Origin: Paraburkholderia fynbosensis
GTDB taxonomy: Bacteria; Pseudomonadota; Gammaproteobacteria; Burkholderiales; Burkholderiaceae
Assembly: GCF_902859935.1 (NCBI RefSeq)
Contig: NZ_CADIKI010000026.1
Location: 56,630-120,629, forward strand
DNA: 64,000 nucleotides
Reading direction: 5' to 3'
Part shown: positions 52,759-62,411 of the stretch, in pieces
How positions within the stretch are numbered: the first letter of the stretch is position 1
Layout of the letters: each line of letters starts with the position of its first letter
Program-made: the position numbers and the translations under genes
The notes under the pieces: generated by a model
Seen by the model: only the letters and a program-made list of their open reading frames with translations
Told to the model about the DNA's origin: nothing
Databases searched by the model: none

Positions 52759-53685
52759 TCAGCCGAGACACGGATAGCCGGACAGGCTCAGTTTGAACCC
52801 ACGCGCATCGGCGACGAGATGCGCGTCCGCGCCCACCGGCAACGTCAGCATGTTGGGAACATGCCCGAATTGCAGCCCCGTGACGACCGGAATGCCGATC
52901 AACGACCTCACCTGCTCGATCGTCGCGTTCAGGTCATAGCCATTGTCGTAGTCGTACGCTTTGCTGCCCGAGAAGTCGCCGAACACGAGCGCCTGCTGCT
53001 GCGCGAGGATGCCGGCCAGATGCAGTTGATAAATCATCCGCTCGACCCGGAACGGCTGCTCGTTGACGTCCTCGATGAACAGGATGCCGCCCTGCACCGG
53101 CGGCATATACGGTGTGCCGATCAATGACGTCAGCACCGCCAGATTGCCGCCCCAGAGCATGCCCGACACGTCGACCGGCTGCGCCTGCGGCGTGTTGCCC
53201 GTCACCGTCATGGTCGGCTGCGACACGGCGGACCAGAAGTGCTGCATCGTGAATTCGCTGAGATCCTCCGCGCCGAAATCGCTCATCAGCATCGGGCCGC
53301 CGAACGTTTTCAAGCCGGCGCGCGCCAGCAGCGCGAGCTGGATCGCGGTGAAATCGCTGTGCCCCACGAGCGCGACAGGTTGACCGGCGAGGCGCCGTTG
53401 CAGCCCTTCGTAGTCGAGCCCGTGCAGGATGCGCACCGCGCCGTAACCGCCGCGCACGGCCAGCACCACGTCGGGAAGCTGGCGCGACGGATCGGCGAGC
53501 CGGTTCAGATCGGCCGCGCGCTCGCCATCGGTGCCCGCGAAGCGCTGATAGCGGCGCTTCGTCGCCTCTTCACCGTCGACCTTGTGCCCCTGCGCATGCA
53601 GACGACGCAACGCGCGATGCAGGACCTCGGGGTCGTGCGGATAGCCGGACGGCGCGATCAGTTCGATAGTGCGGTGGACGGTCAT
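52759..53685 (-). CDS. ldcA: LD-carboxypeptidase (muramoyltetrapeptide carboxypeptidase, family S66)
   Basis: The 308-residue protein has the S66 triad: Ser110 in LVGHSDFTAIQ, Glu205 in LFIEDVNE and His275 in QFGHVPN. The N-terminus IELIAPSGYPHDPE is also typical. It removes the terminal D-Ala from tetrapeptides during peptidoglycan recycling in the cytoplasm. It lies 25 bases after tadA and is probably co-transcribed with it. The upstream frame to 53901 is not family-like. Confidence 0.92.
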   Translation of the reverse strand: MTVHRTIELIAPSGYPHDPEVLHRALRRLHAQGHKVDGEEATKRRYQRFAGTDGERAADLNRLADPSRQLPDVVLAVRGGYGAVRILHGLDYEGLQRRLAGQPVALVGHSDFTAIQLALLARAGLKTFGGPMLMSDFGAEDLSEFTMQHFWSAVSQPTMTVTGNTPQAQPVDVSGMLWGGNLAVLTSLIGTPYMPPVQGGILFIEDVNEQPFRVERMIYQLHLAGILAQQQALVFGDFSGSKAYDYDNGYDLNATIEQVRSLIGIPVVTGLQFGHVPNMLTLPVGADAHLVADARGFKLSLSGYPCLG

Positions 53686-53710
53686 GGGCAAGACCTGCTG
53701 GTGTTGTTGT

Positions 53711-54460
53711 TTAGTGCGGCTCGGTGCGGGCCGCTTCGCTGTGTGCTTCGGGATCTGCTTCGCCGCGTGCCGCCGCGCGCGCTGCGCGGCTCGCTCGGCG
53801 CCGCTCGGCGAAGAACGACTTGAGCGCCGCGCCGCATTCGGCTTCGAGCACGCCGCCGCACACCGTGGTGTGATGATTGAGTTGCGGATTTGCGAACGCA
53901 TCGACGACGCTGCCGCATGCGCCGGTTTTAGGATCGCGCGCGCCGAACACGACGCGGGCGATGCGCGCGTGCATGATCGCGCCGGCGCACATCAGGCACG
54001 GCTCGAGCGTCACGTAGAGTTCACAGCCCGGCAGCCGGTAGTTTTCGACAGCTTGCGCGGCGGCGCGCAAGGCGACCATTTCCGCATGTGCCGACGGATC
54101 GTGCGCGCCGATCGGATGATTGAAACCTGTGGAGATGACTTCGTCGCCGCGCACCAGCACCGCGCCGACCGGCACTTCGCCGGCCGCCCGCGCTTCCTCG
54201 GCGGCAGCCTGAGCGAGCCCCATGAAGCGGCGATCACGTTCGGAGAAAACGGCTGGCGCGGGCGGATCGACGGGTGTGCCAGCGTCGATCGCTGCCGTGC
54301 CACTGTCAACCGCCGACGCTACGACAACGTCGGCCACGTCGGGACACGTCGATATCGATTCGTTAGACGCGACCGGCACGTCCGGCGTTTCACGGGATTC
54401 GCCGAATGCCGGCTCCGGCCGTGACCCCGAGGCGGCGCGGTGGACGAGCGCGTCGCTCAC
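53711..54460 (-). CDS. tadA: tRNA-specific adenosine deaminase TadA, extended
   Basis: The zinc deaminase core begins near residue 72: H125-A-E127 (the zinc His and catalytic Glu) and P154-C155-x2-C158 (PCLMC), with FFAERRR near the end as in TadA. It converts A34 to inosine in tRNA-Arg(ACG). At 249 residues it is longer than the 167-residue E. coli enzyme: about 70 extra residues at the N-terminus (Pro/Ala/Ser-rich) and about 30 at the C-terminus. The ATG at 54460 overlaps the stop of the DUF1992 gene by ATGA, supporting the long form; Met80 is an internal alternative. Confidence 0.9.
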   Translation of the reverse strand: MSDALVHRAASGSRPEPAFGESRETPDVPVASNESISTCPDVADVVVASAVDSGTAAIDAGTPVDPPAPAVFSERDRRFMGLAQAAAEEARAAGEVPVGAVLVRGDEVISTGFNHPIGAHDPSAHAEMVALRAAAQAVENYRLPGCELYVTLEPCLMCAGAIMHARIARVVFGARDPKTGACGSVVDAFANPQLNHHTTVCGGVLEAECGAALKSFFAERRRASRAARAAARGEADPEAHSEAARTEPH

Positions 54461-54858
54461 CGCGAACCCACGTCAGCTGTATTGAGGTTGCTGGCGCGCT
54501 CCGACAGCCGCTCGGCGATTCGCCGGCAATAGTCGCGCGGCAAAACCAGCGGGCCGCCGCGCAGCGATTCGAGCGCCATATCGAGCGCCAGCATGCGCGC
54601 CTGGAGACAGCAACGGGTAGCTTGGTCGCTCACGGCATTCAGCTCCGTTTGCAGGTCGCGCAACGCGCGCAACTGCTCGACAGCGGGCGGCACGAAGCCC
54701 GCGTTCTTCAGGATCCGGTTGGCGACGCGCACCTCTTCCGGGACCCACGCATCGTCGTCCAGGGGCAGCGGCGCACCCGCGCCCGGCAAGTCGTCGAATT
54801 CGCCACGCGCGGCGACGGCGGCAATACGCTGTTCGACAAGCGCATCAAGCAATTTCAT
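54457..54858 (-). CDS. DUF1992 domain-containing protein
   Basis: The 133-residue protein matches DUF1992, also found in human DNAJC28: LLDALVEQRIAAVAARGEFDDLPGAGAPLPLDDD is the signature segment, followed by VPEEVRVANRILKNAGFVPP. Its function is unknown. ATG 54858 is chosen because the signature begins right after it. Its stop overlaps tadA. The 366-base gap upstream (54859-55224) contains no gene I would accept. Confidence 0.85.
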   Translation of the reverse strand: MKLLDALVEQRIAAVAARGEFDDLPGAGAPLPLDDDAWVPEEVRVANRILKNAGFVPPAVEQLRALRDLQTELNAVSDQATRCCLQARMLALDMALESLRGGPLVLPRDYCRRIAERLSERASNLNTADVGSR

Positions 54859-55224
54859 CTGCAATCCACTACGTTGCGGCCCAAGCATTCTATCAGGGAG
54901 CGCACGACCGTTCTGCCCGTCTGGCGGACAAAACGCGCCGGCTTTCAGATATTGCGTATTTGGCACACATAGAGATCGGCAATGCTGAAAGACCCGACTG
55001 GGTATGCTTCTGGTGGAGGCAACCGGGCGCTGTAAGAGCCGCGTGCGTGCACGACGCTGCTTGCGCTGCCTGCTGCCTCCCGCCTGCTCCTGCCGTGCCC
55101 CGCTCCTTGCTTCAAGGTAACCGAAATCGTGCGATCCGTCGCAATGAACGACTTATTCGCCACTCGCTTGCGGCGTGCGCCGCCTGGTTGACTGGCGCGC
55201 GTCCTCACGCCATGCCGTCGCACA

Positions 55225-55842
55225 TCACGACTGAGCCGCCGTCAACGGCCAACGCGCTAGTGCGACGTGGCGCGTGCGTCCAAGCAGACTGTGTATCAAC
55301 GCAAACTCGCGCACGTTCCAGCACATGGATTCAACGGGACGCTCCGCCGCCCAGGGCATGCCATACGCCAAAGTGACGTGCGGCACATAGGACGTAACGA
55401 CTGAACCCACGCGCCCCCCGAAACCAGCATGCTCCAACGCTTGCCCCAGCGCGTCATGAAGCGCATGAAGACCGGCGGCGCCCCCGCCACCGGTCAACAC
55501 CAGAGGACCCGGCCGGGGTTTCGACGCAAAGCTCGCGACCGCGTCGAATTCCACCGTGAATGGCGCCATGCGAATCGACGCGGCGGCCCGCATCGCGGCA
55601 TCGACCTTATCCGGCGGCAGGCCGCCTGCGAAATTCCCGAGATGCAGCAATGTCACGTGCAGACGGTTAGCCGCAAGTGGTTTGCTGCGTACGCGCGTGC
55701 CCGCGCAGAGTTCTTGCGCGAACTTCGACATGATGGCCGCCGTATTGGCGTCGGGGAAGACCGCGAAAAACAGACCGTCCGTTGGCGTCGGCGGCGCCTC
55801 GAGTCCGGGCAACCATAGTTGTTCAGGCATTTCGTTCGTCAC
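55225..55842 (-). CDS. thpR: 2'-5' RNA ligase / RNA cyclic phosphodiesterase family protein
   Basis: The 205-residue protein has the two HxTx motifs of the 2H phosphoesterase fold: H62-V-T-L (RLHVTLLHLG) and H155-V-T-L (VPHVTLAYG). Members hydrolyse 2',3'-cyclic phosphodiesters or join tRNA halves with 2'-5' linkages in vitro. A LexA box lies 131 bases upstream of its start, shared with a broken gene on the other strand, so SOS control is possible. It stands alone on its strand. Confidence 0.87.
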   Translation of the reverse strand: MTNEMPEQLWLPGLEAPPTPTDGLFFAVFPDANTAAIMSKFAQELCAGTRVRSKPLAANRLHVTLLHLGNFAGGLPPDKVDAAMRAAASIRMAPFTVEFDAVASFASKPRPGPLVLTGGGGAAGLHALHDALGQALEHAGFGGRVGSVVTSYVPHVTLAYGMPWAAERPVESMCWNVREFALIHSLLGRTRHVALARWPLTAAQS

Positions 55843-55972
55843 CGGGTAAAGCCGGCATAGAGGAATCTTTCTTCGTGTTCAAGTTCGTGCGCGCCTGACC
55901 ACGACGCATCAGTAACACCCTGTGTTTCCCGGACGGGACCACATGGACTCACGTTCCGCCCTGCGAACAACA

Positions 55973-55988
55973 CTGTACATTCATACAG
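55973..55988. promoter_or_regulatory. LexA (SOS) box
   Basis: CTGT-ACATTCAT-ACAG is a perfect CTGT-N8-ACAG core; with flanks (CA before, TA after) it is close to the E. coli consensus. It is 13 bases before the start of the radical SAM remnant on the plus strand and 131 bases before the thpR start on the minus strand. Confidence 0.8.
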
Positions 55989-56001
55989 TATCCACGGCAA
56001 T

Positions 56002-56201
56002 GTGGAACTGCGCAAAAAGCTCGAAGTGTTGGACGACGCCGCGAAATACGATGCGCCCCGCGCAAGAAGTGGCGTCCCGAAAGCCGGCTCGCGTGGCATC
56101 GTCGGGCTGGACGTCTGCATCGGCGCGGGCATTTTGCAGGGTTTACGGCGCAAGGCCGCTGCATGCCGTCGCTGAAAACACTGCGCGCCAGTTTCTGTTG
56201 A
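56002..56201 (+). pseudogene. Remnant of a radical SAM DNA modification/repair-type gene (5' end)
   Basis: From GTG 56002 the translation LRKKLEVLDDAAKYDA... followed by SGVPKAGSRGIVG resembles the start of the putative DNA modification/repair radical SAM family. After about 56127 the continuation FTAQGRCMPSLKTLRASFC appears in another frame (56130-56198) and stops at 56199. In intact members this precedes the CxxxCxxC cluster site, which is missing here. The rest of the gene is absent: the next recognisable gene is gcd on the opposite strand. The LexA box fits a former SOS-induced repair gene. The 536 bases from 55843 to 56378 hold no other gene. Confidence 0.6.
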
Positions 56202-56378
56202 TACGGTCGAGACAACAGGAATTGCAGAGTCAGTTGGGCAGTACGGAACGTTCCGGTGGCACACACGCACCCTTCCGCAAAGCCTTTTGGCTACCTTGCG
56301 CACCGCCACCCCGGCGAAGGCTTCGCGGCATCTGCGCCGATCGCCGGCACAGATACCGCAAGGCCCCCCGCCTGGCAA

Positions 56379-58778
56379 TCAAGGCAGCGCGTAAGCCATC
56401 ACATAGTCGCCCAGCTTCGTGCCAAACGAGCCATGTCCCCCCGCGGCAATCACGACATACTGCTTGCCATTCGCTTCATAGGTCATCGGCGTGGCCTGGC
56501 CGCCTGCGGGCAAGCGGGCCTGCCACAACATGTCGCCGGTATCCGTGTCGAACGCGCGGATATAGTTGTCGGCGGTGGCGCCGATAAAGAACACGTGGCC
56601 CGCCGTCGTCATCGGGCCGCCCAGCATCGGCATCCCCATCTTGAACGGCAGCGGCAGCGGCGCACTGTCGCGCACGGTGCCGATACGCCTCTTCCAGACG
56701 ATCTGATTCGTCTTCAGATCGATCGCCGACACATATCCCCACGGCGGTTGCTTGCACGGCAAACCGGTCGGCGCGAAGAACGGATTCAACTCGACGCCGA
56801 ACGGAGTGCCGTACTGAGGCTGAATGCCGGTTTCGGTGCCGGTGCCGCCTTTGGCGTTCTTATCCGGTTCGATCGGATTGCCCGGGCCGCGCGGAATCAG
56901 CTTCGACACGAACGGCAGTGCGATCGGATTGGCAATCGCGATCTGCCGATCCGTGTCCACGGCAAGGCCACCCCACTCGAACATGCCAAGGTTGCCGGGG
57001 AACACCAGCGTGCCCCGTTCCGATGGCGGCGTGAACGTACCGTCATAGTCCAGATGCTGGAACATCACGCGGCACACCAGTTGATCGAACATCGTGGCGC
57101 CCCACATATCGGCGCCCGTCAATTTCCGGCTCGGCCGGAATGTCAGATCGGAGAACGGCTGAGTTGGCGAAACATGGTCGCCTGCTGCGGCGCCTTGCGG
57201 GACCGGCCTTTCCGGCGCCGGGACGACGGGCTTGCCGGTGCGCCGGTCGAGCACGAAGATGTTGCCCGTCTTGGCCGGCGCGTAGACGACCGGCACGACA
57301 TTGCCCGATTGATCGGTGATGTCGGCGAGCGTCGGCTGGGCCGGCAGGTCCATATCCCAGAGATCGTGATGGACGGTCTGATAGAACCACGCCAGTTTGC
57401 CGGTGGTCGCATTGAGCGCGAGCAGGCCGCTTGCGAAACGTTCCTGCTCCGGTGTGCGATTGCCACCCCAGATGTCCGGCGTGCTCACGCCCATCGGCAG
57501 ATAGACCAGATCGAGCTTCGCGTCGTAGACGGACGGCGCCCATGAATTGGGCGAATTGATCGAATAACGCTGGCCTTCGCCGAGCACCGCGTTCGGCTCT
57601 TTCGCGCCCGGATCGAATGCCCACAGCAGCTTGCCCGTGCTCACGTCGAAACCCCGAATCACGCCTGAGGGTTCGCGCGTCGAGTAATTGTCTTCGACGG
57701 AACCTGCGATCACGATCACCTTGTCGGTAATGACCGGCGGCGAGGTCGGCTCATATTGACCCGCTGTCGTCACCGGCTGGCCGGCTTGCAGATCGAGGTC
57801 GCCGTTGGTCGCGAAATCCTTGCACAACTGGCCGCTTAGCGCATCGAGCGCGTACACGTGACCGTTGTTGACCGGAAGATATATCCGGCGCGCGCACATC
57901 GCGGGCGCCGCCGACGGTGCCGCTGCCTGGCCGTTATTGCCCGCCCCGGCGGCCGTCAGGTCGTGATACGACACCCCGCGACACGTCACGTGCTGGAAGC
58001 TCGGATCGGTTTTCAGCTTCGGATCGAAACGCCACTTTTCCTGGCCGGTCGCGGCGTCCAGCGCGAACAGGATCTGGTGCGGCGAGCATAGGTACAGCAG
58101 GTTACCTATTTTGATCGGCGTGACTTCATCGGTGATTTCGCCCGGGTCGGTCGAACGCTTCATGTCGCCGGTGCGGAAGGTCCACGCCTCTTGCAGATTC
58201 TTGACGTTCTCCGCGTTGATCTGCTTGAGCGGCGAGTAGCGCGTGCCGTGCTGGGTGCGACCGTATGCAGGCCAGTCGGCGTCCGGGATAGAGGCGGCTG
58301 TGGCTGTGGCCGCCGCAGAGGCAGACGCGCTGCTCAGCGTGCCGTTGAGTTCCTGCGGATCGTTGAAGACCGCATAAACCAGCACGACGCCGCTGACGAT
58401 CAATGTAGCGCCGAGAGCCATGGCCGGCGTCCTGGCCGGCGCGTCGAAGCGGCGATAGACGAATGGCAGCAGCAGCCAGATGCCGAAGATGACCAGCACG
58501 CCCAGACGCGGCGTCAGCGCCCAGAAGTCGGTGCCGACTTCCCACAGCGACCATCCGATGGTGCCCAGCAGCAGCAATGCATAGAGACCCAGCGCAAACG
58601 GTTTGCGACGCTGGACGAGAACGGCCGTGACCAGCATGACGATGCCTGCGATGACGTAGTACGGCGAGCCACCGCTCACCACCAGCCAGACGCCGCCGAC
58701 GAGCAGATACAGCCCGGACAAGGCAGCGAAGACGACAGTCAGCACGCGTGCTATCGAAGAAGATTCGGATCTTTGCAT
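56379..58778 (-). CDS. gcd: Membrane-bound PQQ-dependent glucose dehydrogenase
   Basis: The 799-residue protein is the length of E. coli Gcd (796). Residues 8-150 hold five membrane helices. After a linker (ASIPDADWPAYGRTQHGTRYSPLKQIN) the periplasmic eight-bladed PQQ propeller runs to the end. Typical pieces are NVKNLQEAWTFRTGD, TCRGVSYHD, the HHDLWDMDLPAQPTLAD blade motif and YVVIAAGGHGSFGTKLGDYVMAYALP. It oxidises glucose to gluconolactone in the periplasm, reduces ubiquinone and acidifies the medium, a trait linked with phosphate solubilisation. PQQ synthesis genes are not in the window. GAGG precedes ATG 58778. Confidence 0.95.
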   Translation of the reverse strand: MQRSESSSIARVLTVVFAALSGLYLLVGGVWLVVSGGSPYYVIAGIVMLVTAVLVQRRKPFALGLYALLLLGTIGWSLWEVGTDFWALTPRLGVLVIFGIWLLLPFVYRRFDAPARTPAMALGATLIVSGVVLVYAVFNDPQELNGTLSSASASAAATATAASIPDADWPAYGRTQHGTRYSPLKQINAENVKNLQEAWTFRTGDMKRSTDPGEITDEVTPIKIGNLLYLCSPHQILFALDAATGQEKWRFDPKLKTDPSFQHVTCRGVSYHDLTAAGAGNNGQAAAPSAAPAMCARRIYLPVNNGHVYALDALSGQLCKDFATNGDLDLQAGQPVTTAGQYEPTSPPVITDKVIVIAGSVEDNYSTREPSGVIRGFDVSTGKLLWAFDPGAKEPNAVLGEGQRYSINSPNSWAPSVYDAKLDLVYLPMGVSTPDIWGGNRTPEQERFASGLLALNATTGKLAWFYQTVHHDLWDMDLPAQPTLADITDQSGNVVPVVYAPAKTGNIFVLDRRTGKPVVPAPERPVPQGAAAGDHVSPTQPFSDLTFRPSRKLTGADMWGATMFDQLVCRVMFQHLDYDGTFTPPSERGTLVFPGNLGMFEWGGLAVDTDRQIAIANPIALPFVSKLIPRGPGNPIEPDKNAKGGTGTETGIQPQYGTPFGVELNPFFAPTGLPCKQPPWGYVSAIDLKTNQIVWKRRIGTVRDSAPLPLPFKMGMPMLGGPMTTAGHVFFIGATADNYIRAFDTDTGDMLWQARLPAGGQATPMTYEANGKQYVVIAAGGHGSFGTKLGDYVMAYALP

Positions 58779-59633
58779 CCTGATTACCTCTGCAGTTGGG
58801 AATGCCGCGTCGATTGGAGACGAAACGCCTGGCGAGCGAAATGGCCTGAACTCTCTGGCGACGGGATTGACATGCACCTGCCGCGTAGCACGATTCGTAC
58901 CTCAAAGCGTCGCGAGTTGGACCGCGCTATGCGGCTCGCATGGCTGAGCGGCATCGGGTTGGCGGCAGCGTGTTCATTGACCGGAGAGACCGTCATGACA
59001 CATTCTCCATCCATTGCATGTCGCGCACGTTGCCTCTTTGCCTGGCGTGCGCCAGCACCATGGGTCGTGAACCCGCCCATTGACGATGATAGTCGAGCGA
59101 TCGCGAGTCATCGAGGGATGTGTGAGTGAACGCGCGTCCCGAGGAAACGGGCGACGGCGGCGCGGACATTCTGCCGCTGTCGGCGGCGATGCTTACACCC
59201 GGTGCTAACACGAGCGCGGCCGCGGTTACGTCGGCGCAGGACCGGGCGTTCAGGTCAAAGCCGCCAATCGTGCACAGAACTCCTCGGACCGCAGCACGCT
59301 CACCGGTCTTTCCAGCGCGTTTCAATCCGCTATCGGTGGCCTGACTGACCGACGTTCCACCAGCGCGACCTCAGCGGGCTCATGCACTTCGATTCAATCT
59401 GTATTCGTCGATCAGCTTCCACGCCGACGTGCAGGGTGTGACCGGCACACTGACAGCAGAACTGCACACCCACAGTCAGAAACGCTCATTGGGCTTGAAC
59501 GGTCGCGACGGTTCAATTGCTCTGAACGTCAACGTGGCGGGCCTGAGTTTCGTTGGCAACGCTCAACAGCACGCCGATGCGGACAAGCGTTATCTGCAAC
59601 AGTTTCAGGCCTGAGCGGCGCGTGCCCCACTTG
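58779..59633. other. Gene-free region between gcd and the LuxR regulator, with a coding relic
   Basis: This 855-base stretch has no intact gene. Parts of 59242-59350 and 59399-59614 read like pieces of a real protein in two different frames (for example STLTGLSSAFQSAIGGLTDR, and SFHADVQGVTGTLTAE followed by NGRDGSIALNVNVAGLSFVG), ending at a TGA at 59612. I do not recognise the family. Confidence 0.35.
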
Positions 59634-62411
59634 CTATTCGGCGGTTCTGTCCCTCTCCAACCCGAGCCCGAGAACACTCTGTACGGCCTCAATCCGGGAA
59701 TTCACATTGAGCTTTTCGAAGATGTTCTTCAGATGCCATTTGACCGTCTCAGGCGCCAGTTGCAACGATCGGCCGATTTCCTTATTCGACAGGCCACGTG
59801 CGACGAAGTTGAGTACTTCGAGTTCTCTCGCACTCAGCGTATTCGCCGGAGAGGTCACGGCGTTGACCGGCATAGGCGAAGCAGTTCGATTGTGGACATC
59901 GTCGAAAGCTCCCAGCAATCTGTCGACATAGAGCGCTTCCTCAGTGGAGACGTCGCCCGAGACCTGGCGAAACCGCGACAGCAACGCGCGCATGGGTCGC
60001 CCTTCATCAACGAAGCTATTGATCATGCCATTGGTCATTCCGATGCGCAGCGCGCGGCCGAGCGCAATCAACGCCTTGTCGAAGGCTCGGGATTTTTCGA
60101 GTGCAATGGCAAGCAGCACGCAAACGAGCACCTCTTGATAATGCAAGCCCATCGCGGCCACGGTATCAAGCGAACGCTCGAGAAAAACGACCGCCTTATC
60201 TGCGGCGTTCTCGGCCATCAGAACCCGCGCCTGCAGAATGCAGTAGCTTGTCCAGGCCTCCAACGCGGAGCCCTGCCGCCCTTCGTAGATCGGCGGCACG
60301 CTCGCGCTGAGTTCATCGGCAATCTGCCTTGCCCGCGTCACATTGCCGTCGGCAAGGAACAATCTTACTGTCTCGGCATCGCACGCCAGCTTCAGCCTCA
60401 GCCATCGCCGGGTCAGCGCGACCTGTCGACCGTCTTCGAGAATGGCCAGCGCTGAACCCGTCTCGCCGTCACGCCACAACAGGCGTGACGCAGAAAACGT
60501 GTGGCGCACCAGCGCACCCACTGGCGACGCATCCAAGGCAATCGTCGTGCGGCTGGCGAGTATCTTCCGGGCGCGAGACAGCTCGTTGCATTCGTAGTAG
60601 ATCGAAGCAAGGCAACCGGCCACCCCGGTCGCAATCGCCGACGAGTAGCCCACAGTGCTTTCGGCACACTCGAGTGTCGCCTCAAAAATTCGCCGTGCTT
60701 CGACCAGCTCGCCATGCACAAATGCCGCATGGCCGTACATCGCGTCCCGAAGCATATCCGAGTAGTTCGGCACCTGCCCCGGCTCGATCCGGTCTTTGGC
60801 GAAGGTCCATATGCGACGTATCTGGTCAAACTTTCCCCTGTACGCCAAGCCAAAAAATTGCGCAGTCTGCGCGTAACGCTTTACCCATGGCGCCGCAGGC
60901 GCCACGGAAGTCTGCGCGACGCTGCCGAATTCGAGCGCGCGTTCGCTGTCGTCGTTAATACTGGCGATCAAGGCGATGACCGCGTTGATCTCGGCCAATG
61001 TAGCTTCCTCAATAGCGCTGTTGCCATCGCGCTGGCCGCGATTGAATTCGTCGACGACAGCCCGGATTTCCCCTGACGCGGGCGCCGTTTGAAATGAGAA
61101 CGCGAGCGCCCACGCTTTCGCGAGGCGCAAACGCAGGCGTCCCTTGACGATATCCGGTGGAAGTTTCCCGATCCAGCCGAGCGGCGTGTAGGGGTCACCG
61201 CGTTCGAGCATCTCCATTGCACAGTTCTCGGTCCACTGTGCCGCCTGCTCGAGTTCGCCCGCGGCCAAAGCATGTCTGACTGCTTCGGGCCAGAGGCGCG
61301 CACCTGCAAACCATTGACACGCCCGACGATGCAGCGCAGGAACTTCCTGCGGCGTCTGACGGACGAGACGCCGTCGCAGCGCATCGGACAGGAGTGCGTG
61401 ATAGCGATACCAGTCTTGCGTTTCATCCAGCGGCCGGATGAATACATTGTGGCGTTCGAGCCAATCAAGTTTGCACCCGCTTCCACTTCCTCCGCCCATG
61501 ATGGCATCGCATACCGCTGGGGTCAGCCGCTCGAGAACCGAGGTGTACAGCAAAAACTTTAGAATGGGTGGCGGTAAATGCGCAAGCACCGTGTCGTTGA
61601 GGTAGCGATCGATTCCGGACCTCGCCCCGGCAAGATTATCGGCAAGCTTGGCCGCATCGCCCACCTGACTCAGTGCGAGCGAAGCCAATTGCAATCCCGC
61701 CACCCACCCCTCCGTCGCGTCGTTTAACAGCTCGACGCTGGCCCGGTCGAGCGGCACGGCACTTGTCCGGTTGAAAAACGCTTGCGCATCGTCGATCGAG
61801 AAGCGGAGATCGTCCACGTTAATGCGCATCAGTTTTTCCGGCGCTTTGAGCTGGCCGAGTGTCAGCGCAGGTTCACCGCGCGCTCCGAGCAAAATATCCA
61901 TATTCTCGGGCGCATAGCGCAGCAGGCGGGACACGATCGCCAGAACGGGCTTTGCGGTCAGACGGTCGACGTCATCCAGCACGAGGAACACACTGCGGCC
62001 ACAAGTTGCGATCCCGTTCAGAAGCACCGATATGACCGTTTTGATCGGGGTCATCGCATCGTGATTCAAAAGTTGTTGCGCTTGCCAGGCGATGTCCTCC
62101 CCTGCGCGCGAAAGTGACGCCACCAGATAGGCACCGAACTGCTGCGGATCATCGTCTTCCCCGTCGAGACTGAGCCATGCAACGCAATGCTTCTGCTTCG
62201 AGAGCGCTTCACTCCATCCAGCAAGCAATGTCGTCTTGCCGAAACCCGCGGGTGCGGTCACGACGGTTACGCTGTGCGTGCGTCGCTCATTGAGCCGATC
62301 GAGCAACGCAGGCCGATGTACGCAACCCGGGGGAAGGCGCGGCGGAATCATTTTGGTCTGGATCAGCGACACGCTCCATTGACTGCCGGTACTAACTGAA
62401 GATGCTTCCAT
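59634..62411 (-). CDS. Large ATP-binding LuxR (MalT-like) transcriptional regulator
   Basis: The 925-residue LAL-type regulator begins with a STAND ATPase: Walker A APAGFGKTT at 53-61, Walker B VFLVLDDVDRL near 150 and LLGARGEPAL after it. A long helical TPR-like sensor covers residues 350-800. The C-terminal LuxR helix-turn-helix is LSARELEVLNFVARGLSNKEIGRSLQLAPETVKWHLKNIFEKLNVNSRIEAV. MalT-like proteins switch on genes when a small inducer is bound; here the nearest downstream gene is gcd, 855 bases away on the same strand, but control of it is only a guess. GGAG sits nine bases before ATG 62411. Confidence 0.9.
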   Translation of the reverse strand: MEASSVSTGSQWSVSLIQTKMIPPRLPPGCVHRPALLDRLNERRTHSVTVVTAPAGFGKTTLLAGWSEALSKQKHCVAWLSLDGEDDDPQQFGAYLVASLSRAGEDIAWQAQQLLNHDAMTPIKTVISVLLNGIATCGRSVFLVLDDVDRLTAKPVLAIVSRLLRYAPENMDILLGARGEPALTLGQLKAPEKLMRINVDDLRFSIDDAQAFFNRTSAVPLDRASVELLNDATEGWVAGLQLASLALSQVGDAAKLADNLAGARSGIDRYLNDTVLAHLPPPILKFLLYTSVLERLTPAVCDAIMGGGSGSGCKLDWLERHNVFIRPLDETQDWYRYHALLSDALRRRLVRQTPQEVPALHRRACQWFAGARLWPEAVRHALAAGELEQAAQWTENCAMEMLERGDPYTPLGWIGKLPPDIVKGRLRLRLAKAWALAFSFQTAPASGEIRAVVDEFNRGQRDGNSAIEEATLAEINAVIALIASINDDSERALEFGSVAQTSVAPAAPWVKRYAQTAQFFGLAYRGKFDQIRRIWTFAKDRIEPGQVPNYSDMLRDAMYGHAAFVHGELVEARRIFEATLECAESTVGYSSAIATGVAGCLASIYYECNELSRARKILASRTTIALDASPVGALVRHTFSASRLLWRDGETGSALAILEDGRQVALTRRWLRLKLACDAETVRLFLADGNVTRARQIADELSASVPPIYEGRQGSALEAWTSYCILQARVLMAENAADKAVVFLERSLDTVAAMGLHYQEVLVCVLLAIALEKSRAFDKALIALGRALRIGMTNGMINSFVDEGRPMRALLSRFRQVSGDVSTEEALYVDRLLGAFDDVHNRTASPMPVNAVTSPANTLSARELEVLNFVARGLSNKEIGRSLQLAPETVKWHLKNIFEKLNVNSRIEAVQSVLGLGLERDRTAE

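Noticed and set aside
55922..56587. 221-codon plus-strand frame running into gcd
   Set aside because: It shifts across the radical SAM relic and then antisense to gcd; composition is Arg/Ser-rich with no domain.
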